Assembly: GCF_001425005.1 (NCBI RefSeq)
Contig: NZ_LMDB01000035.1
Coordinates: 261,005-325,004 of the forward strand
Direction: 5' to 3'
DNA from: Duganella sp. Root336D2
Lineage (GTDB): Bacteria; Pseudomonadota; Gammaproteobacteria; Burkholderiales; Burkholderiaceae_D
DNA length: 64,000 nucleotides
Shown here: in pieces, positions 56,641-64,000 of the stretch
Layout: each line of letters begins with the position of its first letter
Position numbering within the stretch: the stretch's first letter is position 1
The notes under the pieces: model-generated
Database searches by the model: none
Seen by the model: only the letters and a program-made list of their open reading frames with translations
Told to the model about the DNA's origin: nothing
Program-made: the position numbers and the translations under genes

Positions 56641-57022
56641 TACTACCGGATTTCTCCTGGCCGCGCAAAAGCGCCAGCAGGTGCTCGCGCGCCGCAGCCA
56701 TCGTCATGCCCTTCTCCTGCAGGTGCGGCAACAGCTTCTCAAAGAGCTCGCGGCGCCTTGCCCCGGCATCCGTAACGTCGCGCCGATCGGTGAAGAAATC
56801 CATCAGCGTGGAGCCGCACAGGCAATTGCGGTAAGCCTCGACAATCGCAACGCTGTCGTCGTCGAAGCTTTGTTTGAGGCCGGTGATGTCCTGGCGAACG
56901 GACTGGGTTTGCCGCATGAAGTCCTGGGACGTGGCGAACACCCGTCCGCAATAACTGCAATGTTTGGGGAAGGCCGACGCGGCCAGGGCTTGCAAGCCCT
57001 CAAAGAAAAGACGTTCCTCCAT
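56630..57022 (-). CDS. Cysteine-motif protein of unknown function
   Basis: 130 residues: MEERLFFEGLQALAAS..., then CSYCGRVF (22-29) and later NCLCGSTLMDF (about 66-76), which together could bind one metal ion (C-x2-C ... C-x-C). The remaining part is helical and ends in LREHLLALLRGQEK-like charged sequence. Not a recognised family. It lies 20 bases upstream of marR on the same strand and is divergent from the Rieske oxygenase gene (68 bases between starts). No signal peptide. Confidence 0.75.
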   Translation of the reverse strand: MEERLFFEGLQALAASAFPKHCSYCGRVFATSQDFMRQTQSVRQDITGLKQSFDDDSVAIVEAYRNCLCGSTLMDFFTDRRDVTDAGARRRELFEKLLPHLQEKGMTMAAAREHLLALLRGQEKSGSIGR

Positions 57023-57090
57023 TTTTGCAACCTCTTTCTTCCAGTACGCTGCAATTTATGAGACAGTAAATCTTTCGCGCCGCGGAGCAC

Positions 57091-58158
57091 ATGATGACCC
57101 TGCAGGAGCATTGCCGAATCGATCCGCTGGAACGCGCACACGCGCTGCATGCCAGCTTCTACACCGACCAGCGCTGGCTGGAGTTCGAACAGCGCGAAAT
57201 CTTCGGCTCGACCTGGCAGCTGGCTGCACACGCGGGAGAATTGCGTGCGGCGGGCGACCACGTAGTCGGGGACATTGCCGGCAAGCCGATCCTCATCATA
57301 CGCCAGCCCGACGGCAGCCTGCAGGCTTTCTTCAATGTCTGCCGCCACCGCGCCGGGCCGCTTGCGACCTGCAACGGCAAGGGTGCGCGGGCGCTGCACT
57401 GCAAATATCACGGCTGGACTTACGAACTCGATGGCACGCTGCGGGCCGCCACCGAAATGCAAGGCGCGGCCGGTTTCGACAAGTCGGCAATCCGCCTGCC
57501 CCGCATCCAGGTGCGCGAGTGGCAGGGCCTGGTGTTCGTGGCGCTGGAGGCCGCCACGCCGCCGTTCGAGCAGGTCTTTGCCGGCATCGCCGAACGTATC
57601 GCGCCAACCGATCTGTCGCATATGCGCTTCGCCAAGCGCGATACCTACAAGCTCGAATGCAACTGGAAGGTCTATATCGACAACTTCCTCGAAGGCTATC
57701 ACCTGCCCTTCGTCCATCCCGGCCTGTCGAAGGTGCTCGACTACCGAGTCTACGACACTGAACTGGCGCAATGGCATTCGCTGCAGCATTCCCCGCTGCG
57801 CAATAACGACGGCATCTATGGCGACGGCAACGCCTGGTATTACTTCATCTACCCGAACATCATGCTGAACATCACGCCGGGCCGGCTGCAGACCAACCGC
57901 ATCCTGCCGGCCGGCCAGCGGCAATGCGTCGTGGAGTTCGACTATTACTACACCGACGATCCGGACGTGCAGGCGCGCGTGCAGGCCGAGCAGGCTTTCA
58001 GCGACGAAATCCAGGCGGAGGACATCAGCATCTGCGAGCACGTGCAGCAAGGCCTGGCATCGGGCTCGTACAGCGCCGGGCGCCTGAACCCGAGGCGCGA
58101 AAGCGGCGTGTGGCATTTCCAGAACCTGCTGCGCACCGCCTATGCACGCCACGGATAA
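57091..58158 (+). CDS. Rieske non-heme iron oxygenase, alpha subunit
   Basis: 355 residues (a second ATG follows immediately; GGAG is upstream). Rieske [2Fe-2S] ligands Cys84, His86, Cys104 and His107 (CRHRAG, CKYHGW). Catalytic domain with NWKVYIDNFLEGYHLPFVHP: His204 and His209 as iron ligands and Asp311 as the likely third ligand; Asp197 is the bridging residue. Similar to choline/glycine-betaine-type and aromatic-ring hydroxylating oxygenases. The reductase partner is not encoded here. The 3' end overlaps the APC transporter gene by 17 bases, so the two are coupled and the transporter probably brings in the amine or amino-acid-like substrate. Confidence 0.92.
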   Translation: MMTLQEHCRIDPLERAHALHASFYTDQRWLEFEQREIFGSTWQLAAHAGELRAAGDHVVGDIAGKPILIIRQPDGSLQAFFNVCRHRAGPLATCNGKGARALHCKYHGWTYELDGTLRAATEMQGAAGFDKSAIRLPRIQVREWQGLVFVALEAATPPFEQVFAGIAERIAPTDLSHMRFAKRDTYKLECNWKVYIDNFLEGYHLPFVHPGLSKVLDYRVYDTELAQWHSLQHSPLRNNDGIYGDGNAWYYFIYPNIMLNITPGRLQTNRILPAGQRQCVVEFDYYYTDDPDVQARVQAEQAFSDEIQAEDISICEHVQQGLASGSYSAGRLNPRRESGVWHFQNLLRTAYARHG

Positions 58159-59476
58159 GGGCAAGCCGCTCGGCTTCTGGATGTGCACCTCCCTGATCGT
58201 GGGGAACATGATCGGCATGGGCATCTTCATGCTGCCCGCCTCCCTGGCGCCCTTCGGCAAGAACGCTTTTGCGGGATGGGCCATCACCGTGATCGGCTGC
58301 CTTTTCATCGCCCACGTCTTTGCCCGCCTGGCGCGCGCCATGCCGGACGAGGACGGGCCATACGGCTATTGCCGCCGCGCCTTCGGCAATGGCGTCGCCT
58401 TCTTTACCATGTGGTGCTACTGGGTGTCGATCTGGGTTACCAATGCGGCACTGGCGATCGGCGTCGTGGGCTACCTGGCGACGCTGGTGCCGGCACTGTC
58501 CTCGCATCCCGCCCTGCCGCCGCTGGCCGCCATGGGCATCGTCTGGTTCTTCGTGCTGGTCAGCCTGCGCGGCGCGCTGGCTTCCGGCCGGGTGCAGCTG
58601 GTGTCGGCGGCGCTCAAGCTGCTGCCGATGGGAGCCATCGTGCTGCTCGGCGCCTGGATCTTCGGCACCGACAGCGCGGCTTACATGGCACACCTGCCGC
58701 CCACGCCGTTCACGCTGGACGGCACAGCCGCTGCCGGCAGCATCGCGCTGTTCGCGATGCTGGGCGTGGAATGCGCCTCGCTGCCCGCCACCAAGGTGCA
58801 CGAGCCGCAGCGCACCATCCCGCGCGCCACGATTGCAGGCACGCTAATCGCGGCGGTGGTGTATGTGCTGGTCTGCACCATCCCGATGCTGCTGTTGCCG
58901 CAGTCGGAGCTGGCCGCGTCCAACGCTCCCTTCGTCGACCTGTTCCGCCGCTACTGGGATGCCGGCACCGGCCATTGGCTGGCCCTGGCAGTCATCTTCA
59001 GCGGCCTCGGTGCGTTGAATGGCTGGACCATGCTGGCGGGCGAAGTGACGGCGTCAATGGCCAATCACGGCATTTTCCCCGCTGCGCTGAAAGCGTCCAA
59101 CCGCCACGGTGCGCCAGCCTGGTCGCTGCTGCTGGTGGGAGTGCTGGCCAGCGTGATGATTGCGATGAACTACAGCCGCTCGATGGCGGAGGCGTTTACC
59201 TTCCTGACGCTGGTGGTGACGGCTGCCAGCATGCCGCTTTACCTGGTCGGCGGCGCGGCCGTATTCAAGCTGCGCCAGCGCGGCGCCGTGCTGGCGTTCA
59301 GTGCGGTAATGAGCTGCGTCTTCTCGCTCTGGGCCTTTTACGGCATGGGCAAGGAGGCCTTCTGGTGGGGCATCGCGCTGGGCGCGGTCAGCCTGCCGGT
59401 GTTCTGGCTGGTGCGCTGGCGGCAGAAGGTGCAGCAGGCTGCAGGCAGTGCGCCACCAGCAGCAGCGCCGCAGTAA
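58142..59476 (+). CDS. APC superfamily amino acid/polyamine transporter
   Basis: 444 residues, about 12 transmembrane helices. The N-terminal GNMIGMGIFMLPASLAPFG (about 21-39) is the APC substrate-binding GxGIF helix 1 motif; helix 6 region GSIALFAMLGVECASLPATKVHEP holds the conserved Glu of AdiC/CadB-like proteins. The start lies within the oxygenase reading frame (17-base overlap). The last 89 bases overlap the convergent hydroxylase gene. The likely substrate is an amine or amino acid degraded by the adjacent oxygenase (inference). Confidence 0.9.
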   Translation: MHATDKGKPLGFWMCTSLIVGNMIGMGIFMLPASLAPFGKNAFAGWAITVIGCLFIAHVFARLARAMPDEDGPYGYCRRAFGNGVAFFTMWCYWVSIWVTNAALAIGVVGYLATLVPALSSHPALPPLAAMGIVWFFVLVSLRGALASGRVQLVSAALKLLPMGAIVLLGAWIFGTDSAAYMAHLPPTPFTLDGTAAAGSIALFAMLGVECASLPATKVHEPQRTIPRATIAGTLIAAVVYVLVCTIPMLLLPQSELAASNAPFVDLFRRYWDAGTGHWLALAVIFSGLGALNGWTMLAGEVTASMANHGIFPAALKASNRHGAPAWSLLLVGVLASVMIAMNYSRSMAEAFTFLTLVVTAASMPLYLVGGAAVFKLRQRGAVLAFSAVMSCVFSLWAFYGMGKEAFWWGIALGAVSLPVFWLVRWRQKVQQAAGSAPPAAAPQ

Positions 59477-60503
59477 CGGCGCCGACCAGCGCCAGCCGGG
59501 CTGGCAGCGACAGCGTGGCGGCATGCGTAATCAACTGGTTCTGCAAGACCACGGCAGCGGCGAAGGCCAGCAGCGCGGCGATGGTCCAGCGCACACCGCC
59601 GCTTGTGGCGCGCGTTGCGGTATAAAGACGCCCCGCCGGCAGCGTAAAGGCCGGCCACGGATCGGCGGCGGCCATATCGGCGGGTCGCCAGCCGGTATGG
59701 CGGAACCACAGCGACAGCTTGTCGCGCCAGCGTGCAGTACGCACAGCGTCGTGCCACATCACGGCCGGCCAGGCGAATTGCGCCCACACGGCATTCCAGC
59801 CCGGTCCGCCCTTGCGCACGCCGTACACGCATTCCTCGCCCTCTTCGATATAGGTACCGAACAGGCGGTCCCAGATCATCAGCGTGGCGGCATAGTTGCG
59901 GTCCAGGTAGACATCGTTCACCGCATGGTGCACCCGGTGTGCGCTGGGCGTGTTGAGGAGACCTTCGATCAGCGGCACCCGCCTGACCAGGCGGGTATGG
60001 ATCCAGAACTGGTAGAACTTGCTCAAGGTGAGCTGGATGATGAACACGCCCGGCGGGCAGCCAAGCAGCGCCAGGAGCATGAACAGCGGCGCATGGAACA
60101 GGTCCTGGAAAGCCCCCTGCCGCAGCGCGGTGGTGAGGTTGAATTCTTCGCTCTGGTGATGCGGCGAATGCACCGCCCACAGGAAGTTGATCTCGTGCGA
60201 CCAGCGGTGAGCCCAATAATAGATAAAGTCGAAGGCCAGGAACGACCACGCCCAGGTCCACGCAGAACCTGGCGCCGACTGCCACAGCGACAAGTGGCTG
60301 AACAGCCAGCCATAGGCCAGCAGCATGGCGGACTTGGTGAATACTTCCAGCGTCACGGTCCAGATGCCGCATGCCATGCTGGTCAGGCTGTCGGCCAGCG
60401 AATAAGCGTCGAGGCGGCGGCGGTGCGCCAGCCAGGCTTCAGCCGCGATCATGACCAGGAAAACGGGAGTGGCCGCAGCCACCAGGGCATTGTTATCGAG
60501 CAT
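59388..60503 (-). CDS. Fatty acid hydroxylase / sterol desaturase family membrane protein
   Basis: 371 residues from MLDNNALVAAATPVF. Several membrane helices and the eight-His di-iron motif: HRWSH (99-103), HSPHH (112-116) and HRVHH (189-193) plus HTRLV upstream. Members oxidise lipids (fatty acids, sterols, carotenoids, alkylglycerols) at the membrane. Its last 30 codons overlap the end of the APC gene on the opposite strand by 89 bases, an unusually long convergent overlap. Upstream its start overlaps the end of the 547-residue gene by 11 bases. Confidence 0.9.
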   Translation of the reverse strand: MLDNNALVAAATPVFLVMIAAEAWLAHRRRLDAYSLADSLTSMACGIWTVTLEVFTKSAMLLAYGWLFSHLSLWQSAPGSAWTWAWSFLAFDFIYYWAHRWSHEINFLWAVHSPHHQSEEFNLTTALRQGAFQDLFHAPLFMLLALLGCPPGVFIIQLTLSKFYQFWIHTRLVRRVPLIEGLLNTPSAHRVHHAVNDVYLDRNYAATLMIWDRLFGTYIEEGEECVYGVRKGGPGWNAVWAQFAWPAVMWHDAVRTARWRDKLSLWFRHTGWRPADMAAADPWPAFTLPAGRLYTATRATSGGVRWTIAALLAFAAAVVLQNQLITHAATLSLPARLALVGAVTAALLLVAHCLQPAAPSAASAPARTPAG

Positions 60504-62136
60504 GCGCGGGCTTGACGCCTGCCTTGCGGCCAAGGGCGCTGCGCAGCACGTCGCCGACAGGACGGTTCAGCACCGCCGCGACGTTTTGCATGCGCTTCGA
60601 ATCCAGCACTGGACGGCTGTTCTGCGCGGCCAGCGCGGCTTGCGCAGCCTGGGCCGCGGCCAGGGCTTGAGCCTTGGCCTCGCGCCGCGCGGCGGCAGCG
60701 ATATCGGCCAGCTGCGCCAATTGCACTTCGTTCGGGAAACCGGCGACAAAATAGCGCGGCGGATAGTCGTCGGTGCGCTCCATCAGCGCGCCCACCACCG
60801 GCATGGCGTCTTCCCAGGTCACGGTAATTGGCGGCTCCAGGCTGGCGGGATCGGCAAAGTACAGCAGGTCGGTTTTCGGCAGCAGGCTTGGCATGTCGCG
60901 CGTCCAGGTGCAGGCGCTGGTGCGCACCTGCTCCGGACCGAGCTTGCCGACCAGGTAGGTCACCACGCAGCGATTGCGCCCACTGGCCCATTCGTGCGCT
61001 TTCAGCAGCTCTTTCTGCAGGCGGTAATCATTGCCTTCCACGTACTTGGCGAGGCTGTTCAGGCGCCGCGTCAGGCTTGGCGGCACGAAGATCTGCCAAC
61101 GGCCGTCGACCAGGCGCAGCAAGCGAGGCATGACCATTTTTTCTTCGCGCATGGCGGAGATGGCCGCCTTCAGCATCGCATCCATCGCCACTTCGTTCTT
61201 GTCGCTGCACACCATCAGCATGCCGCGCGTCGGCACCATGACGACCGGACGGCCATCAGGGACCGCAGCCTGGATCAACTCCGGCAGCAGCATGCGCGAC
61301 GCATCGTAGCCATCGTCCCAGCCGCCGCCGAACACGCCCTGGGGCGAAGGCAGCAGCGGCGCTGTGGAGCGTGCGCGCAGGTTGGCAAAGGCGGCTTCGA
61401 AGGCCGCATCCTCCGTCATGTCCCAGGCTTCGAGGTGGGCGCGCGCCACGCGGTGCACAACGGTGCCGCGATGGAAGGCCAGCCCCATTTCAAGCCCTTC
61501 GCAGATAGGCCGGAACAGCAGCGGCGAATAGCCGCGGGCGGCGGCCAGCATGGCCTGCCCGCGTTCGGCGCTGTTGCGCACGATCGGCAGCAGGTGGCGC
61601 ACGGCCTCCTCCACCATGCCCGGCGTATTGCCCATCAGGACCATGCCGGCAGTGTGGCGCAGCAAATCTTCGCTGGCGGCCAGCGAAACAGCCAGCCATT
61701 CCCGGTACATGTTCTCCAGCGGCACCAGCAGTTCGAGCGGATATGGCGACTCCGGGCCGGGTACGCCAAACAGTTCGCCTTGGTCCGCCATGAAAGTCCA
61801 GCGCCGTCCCGGGTCCAGCAGTTCCAGGTGCGCCTGCAACTGCGCCGCATATTCAGCCAGGGTGGCGCGCGCCGGCGGCGGTTTCTCCTCTTCGACTTCG
61901 CAGCGGATGCCGCAGGTCATCAAGGCGTCGCGGAAGCGCTCGGCCATGGCCCAGTCGACGCCTTTCTTCACGATCGAGCCATTGCCGGCGGCGATCGGGC
62001 GCACCGCCTCAAGCGGGCGGCGGAACAAAAGCATCAGGCGTGCCTCGACCCGCTCCTGCTGGAAGCCGCTCTGTACGCCAAGGGTTTTGATCCGATAAGT
62101 TGCCACGAACGTCGCCACGTCGACCAAGTTGAACAA
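60493..62136 (-). CDS. Uncharacterised 547-residue soluble protein
   Basis: The apparent start is TTG at 62136 (MFNLVDVATFVATYR...); no strong ribosome binding site was seen and later Met codons are possible. No signal peptide or membrane helix. N-terminal 90 residues (ARLMLLFRRPLEAVRPIAAGNGSIVKKG) resemble small alpha/beta modules; the central part contains GYSPLLFRPICEGLEMGLAFHRG and RGMLMVCSDKNEVAMDAMLKAAIS. The last 80 residues are an Ala/Gln-rich coiled coil (AAAARREAKAQALAAAQAAQ). I do not recognise the family; similar proteins appear in Oxalobacteraceae as hypothetical. The hydroxylase gene follows on the same strand with an 11-base overlap. Confidence 0.75.
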   Translation of the reverse strand: MFNLVDVATFVATYRIKTLGVQSGFQQERVEARLMLLFRRPLEAVRPIAAGNGSIVKKGVDWAMAERFRDALMTCGIRCEVEEEKPPPARATLAEYAAQLQAHLELLDPGRRWTFMADQGELFGVPGPESPYPLELLVPLENMYREWLAVSLAASEDLLRHTAGMVLMGNTPGMVEEAVRHLLPIVRNSAERGQAMLAAARGYSPLLFRPICEGLEMGLAFHRGTVVHRVARAHLEAWDMTEDAAFEAAFANLRARSTAPLLPSPQGVFGGGWDDGYDASRMLLPELIQAAVPDGRPVVMVPTRGMLMVCSDKNEVAMDAMLKAAISAMREEKMVMPRLLRLVDGRWQIFVPPSLTRRLNSLAKYVEGNDYRLQKELLKAHEWASGRNRCVVTYLVGKLGPEQVRTSACTWTRDMPSLLPKTDLLYFADPASLEPPITVTWEDAMPVVGALMERTDDYPPRYFVAGFPNEVQLAQLADIAAAARREAKAQALAAAQAAQAALAAQNSRPVLDSKRMQNVAAVLNRPVGDVLRSALGRKAGVKPAHAR

Positions 62137-62202
62137 ATTGCAACAGCATTGTAAGGGATGCCGGAGGTTAACAGTTCAGCAAAGCTGTATCATGTTGGCC
62201 CC

Positions 62203-62808
62203 ATGCCACAAACCATTATATCTCTCGCGACTAGCGATTTAATTGTAAAGAAAAGCCGATTTCTCGGTTTTGTGCTGCCGGTGGCCGACCGCGCCGCAGC
62301 CCAGGCCGTCGTGGCCCGCCTGCGCGCCGAGCATCCCGACGCCGCCCACGTGTGCTGGGCCCTGCTGGCGGGCGGCCAATCGGCAGCGGTCGACGACGGA
62401 GAACCGGGCGGTACCGCCGGCCGCCCCATGCTGGACGTGCTGCGCCACCAGGACCTGGAGGGCGTGCTGGCAGCCGTGGTGCGCTATTACGGCGGCATCA
62501 AGCTGGGCGCAGGCGGCCTGGTGCGGGCTTACACCGATGCCGTAGCCCAGGCCCTGCTGAAGGTGGAAAAGGTCGCCATCGTGCGCTATGCCGAGATGCG
62601 ATGCACCCTGCCTTATTCGCTGGAAGGCTTGCTGCGGCGCGAGCTGGCCGCCGCCGGCGCCGAGTTGCTGGAAGTGGCCCACGACCAGCGCGTCACGCTG
62701 GCTTTCCGTATTGCGCAGGCCGCCGCGCCGGCCCTGGTAGACCAGCTGAACGAGGCCGCCAGCGGCCAGCTTGAGTGGCCAAAGCGGCAAGACGCGTTAT
62801 TCAAATAG
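62203..62808 (+). CDS. yigZ: IMPACT/YigZ family protein
   Basis: 201 residues from MPQTIISLATSDLIVKKSRFLG; an ATG 15 codons upstream is within poor sequence. UPF0029 signature: RAEHPDAAHVCWA, DDGEPGGTAGRPML and VVRYYGGIKLGAGGLVRAY, typical of YigZ (E. coli, 204 residues), which binds translation-related partners in eukaryotic IMPACT. Monocistronic between two unrelated genes. Confidence 0.93.
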   Translation: MPQTIISLATSDLIVKKSRFLGFVLPVADRAAAQAVVARLRAEHPDAAHVCWALLAGGQSAAVDDGEPGGTAGRPMLDVLRHQDLEGVLAAVVRYYGGIKLGAGGLVRAYTDAVAQALLKVEKVAIVRYAEMRCTLPYSLEGLLRRELAAAGAELLEVAHDQRVTLAFRIAQAAAPALVDQLNEAASGQLEWPKRQDALFK

Positions 62809-62874
62809 TTACAATTAAGTAATTTCCTATTAACAATTTTTGCCTTATTGGCCGACTCTGGCTACTGTCGTAGA

Positions 62875-63795
62875 ATGCGCGATGAAACACTATTTTCTGG
62901 CAATCAACTCTCGTCGCTGTTGAATGCCCTGCCCGACCCTGCGTTCGTCCTGACGCGCAGCGGCCGATACATGGCCATTTACGGCGGCATCGACGCGCGC
63001 TATTACCACGACGGCACACACCTGATCGGCAAGACCGTGCATGACGTCCTGACGCCGGACAAGGCCAGCTGGTTCCTGAAGGAACTCGAAACCGCGCTGG
63101 CCTGGCGCGCCCTGCACATCGTCGAATACAGCCTGGTGGCCGGCGATATCAAGGGACTGCCGAGCAGCGGCCCCAGCTGCCGGCTATGGTTCGAGGGCCG
63201 CATCCAGGCGCTGGACTTCCTGGTGGACGGCGAAGACGCGGTACTGTGGGTTGCCAGCAACATCACGGCGCGCAAGGAGATGGAAGACCAGCTGCGCATG
63301 CTGAGCGAAGTGGACTCCCTGTCCGGCCTGCTGAACCGCCGCAAACTCATGAGCGTGCTGGCCGAGCATTTCGATACGTTCGAGCGCTACGGCACCCCGA
63401 TGTCCATGCTGATTTTCGATATCGACCACTTCAAGCGCGTCAACGACGAATATGGCCACCTGGCCGGCGACACGGTCATCAGGACCACCGCCGACGTCTG
63501 CCAGCGCGAACTGCGCAGCACCGATGCACCGGCCCGCCTGGGCGGCGACGAATTCGTGGTCCTGATGCCGCACACCACCTGCGAGCAAGCCTTGCCGATC
63601 GCCGAACGACTGCGCCAGCGCATCGCCGAAACCCTGCAAGCCTTGGGCAAAATTGGCGATTCCGTCACCATCAGCGGCGGCCTGGCCGGTTTCCGCGCCG
63701 GCGACTGCTCCTGCGAAGAGGTACTGAAACGCGGCGACGACGCCCTGTACCAGGCCAAGCGCGCCGGCCGCAACCGTATCGTCGGCGCCGACTGA
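62875..63795 (+). CDS. PAS-GGDEF diguanylate cyclase
   Basis: 306 residues from MRDETLFSGNQLSSLL. The N-terminal 130 residues form a PAS domain (LLNALPDPAFVLTRSGRYMAIYGG, VLWVASNITARKEME). The GGDEF domain starts near 145 (DSLSGLLNRRKLMSVL); the active site GGDEF is intact at 223-227 and the product-inhibition I-site RSTD is present at 214-217, so it should synthesise c-di-GMP with feedback control. No transmembrane segment. Weak ribosome binding site. Confidence 0.93.
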   Translation: MRDETLFSGNQLSSLLNALPDPAFVLTRSGRYMAIYGGIDARYYHDGTHLIGKTVHDVLTPDKASWFLKELETALAWRALHIVEYSLVAGDIKGLPSSGPSCRLWFEGRIQALDFLVDGEDAVLWVASNITARKEMEDQLRMLSEVDSLSGLLNRRKLMSVLAEHFDTFERYGTPMSMLIFDIDHFKRVNDEYGHLAGDTVIRTTADVCQRELRSTDAPARLGGDEFVVLMPHTTCEQALPIAERLRQRIAETLQALGKIGDSVTISGGLAGFRAGDCSCEEVLKRGDDALYQAKRAGRNRIVGAD

Positions 63796-63801
63796 TGCTT
63801 G

Positions 63802-63843
63802 CTAGGGCTTGATAAAAGGTTCAGAATTCCCTCAAAGCCCTAG
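63802..63843. repeat. Short inverted repeat between the cyclase and the last gene
   Basis: CTAGGGCTT (63802-63810) and AAGCCCTAG (63835-63843) can pair; 24 bases lie between. No T-run, so a terminator is unlikely; possibly a leader hairpin or binding site for the next gene. Confidence 0.5.
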
Positions 63844-63853
63844 GGAGGTTGTG

Positions 63854-64000
63854 ATGGACTCTTTATTACAGTTCAAGCCTGGCGACGCCTGGCTGCTGCG
63901 CAGCCGCGGCGCGCGCGCCATGAACCACCTGCTGGCACCGGCCCCTGCGCCGCGCGCCGCCACCCTGCCCGTTTTTGGCCGATGGCGCGGCCGCGAATCC
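63854..64000 (+). CDS. Partial gene, function unknown (3' end outside window)
   Basis: An open frame starts ATGGACTC after GGGAGG and continues for 49 codons to the window edge (MDSLLQFKPGDAWLLRS...). Strong third-position GC bias and a good ribosome binding site argue that it is real; too little is present to identify it. Confidence 0.6.
   Translation, partial: MDSLLQFKPGDAWLLRSRGARAMNHLLAPAPAPRAATLPVFGRWRGRES

Noticed and set aside
1..64000. CRISPR arrays, insertion sequences, rRNA genes
   Set aside because: No regularly spaced repeats, transposase frames or rRNA-like sequence were found on reading through the window.

Overview
This 64 kb window looks like a chromosomal segment of a high-GC betaproteobacterium, most likely an Oxalobacteraceae member of the Massilia/Duganella/Janthinobacterium type. 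The grounds are the protein flavour of the housekeeping genes (dnaX-ybaB, ubiD, nusB, rib genes, nrdR, glyA, tol-pal), a ZTP riboswitch before glyA, several large TonB-dependent receptors and a GbpR-like LysR sugar regulator. The genus is inference; no rRNA is present. All calls come from reading the sequence, without database searches.

Left part (about 1-24 kb), mostly core genes. ybaB (cut by the window edge) and dnaX lie on the minus strand, followed by a periplasmic protein, the 4.5S SRP RNA gene and ubiD. A long leader carrying small reading frames precedes a membrane-anchored lytic transglycosylase. ribBA-ribH-nusB form a minus-strand operon; the GTP cyclohydrolase half of RibBA has lost its zinc cysteines. 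osmC, an SDR gene and a TPR gene separate this from ribD-ribE, which sit at the end of a tightly overlapped minor type IV pilin cluster (pilV, pilW, pilX, pilE-like, fimT-like). Upstream are nrdR and glyA; glyA has its own promoter and ZTP riboswitch. A paired inverted repeat (REPIN-like) lies between glyA and ydfG. ybgC-tolQ-tolR-tolA-tolB-pal-cpoB is a complete Tol-Pal cluster and is followed by two tandem tRNA-Lys(UUU) genes.

Middle part (about 24-50 kb), accessory in character. It begins with an uncharacterised membrane protein paired with an N-acetylmuramidase-type endolysin. Then come a RidA-like/LysR divergent pair, a zinc metallopeptidase, a PAP2 phosphatase lipoprotein with autotransporter-type repeats, AraC, monooxygenase, solute-binding, TonB-C/TPR, acyltransferase and GNAT-like genes. 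Next is a sugar-utilisation locus (LysR, GH97, six-hairpin glycosidase, TonB receptor), a glycerophosphodiesterase lipoprotein, and a MarR-controlled aromatic-acid-type efflux operon (DUF1656-HlyD-FUSC) with two copies of a 12-bp palindromic operator. A Qnr-sized pentapeptide-repeat protein and a third identical tRNA-Lys close the section.

Right part (about 50-64 kb): a YjjG-like nucleotidase, a second TonB receptor, a YciI-like protein, a MarR-MFS drug-efflux pair, a Rieske oxygenase overlapping an APC transporter, a fatty-acid-hydroxylase family membrane enzyme overlapping that transporter on the opposite strand, an uncharacterised 547-residue protein, a YigZ/IMPACT protein, a PAS-GGDEF diguanylate cyclase and the start of one further gene. 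No CRISPR array, insertion sequence, integrase or rRNA was seen.
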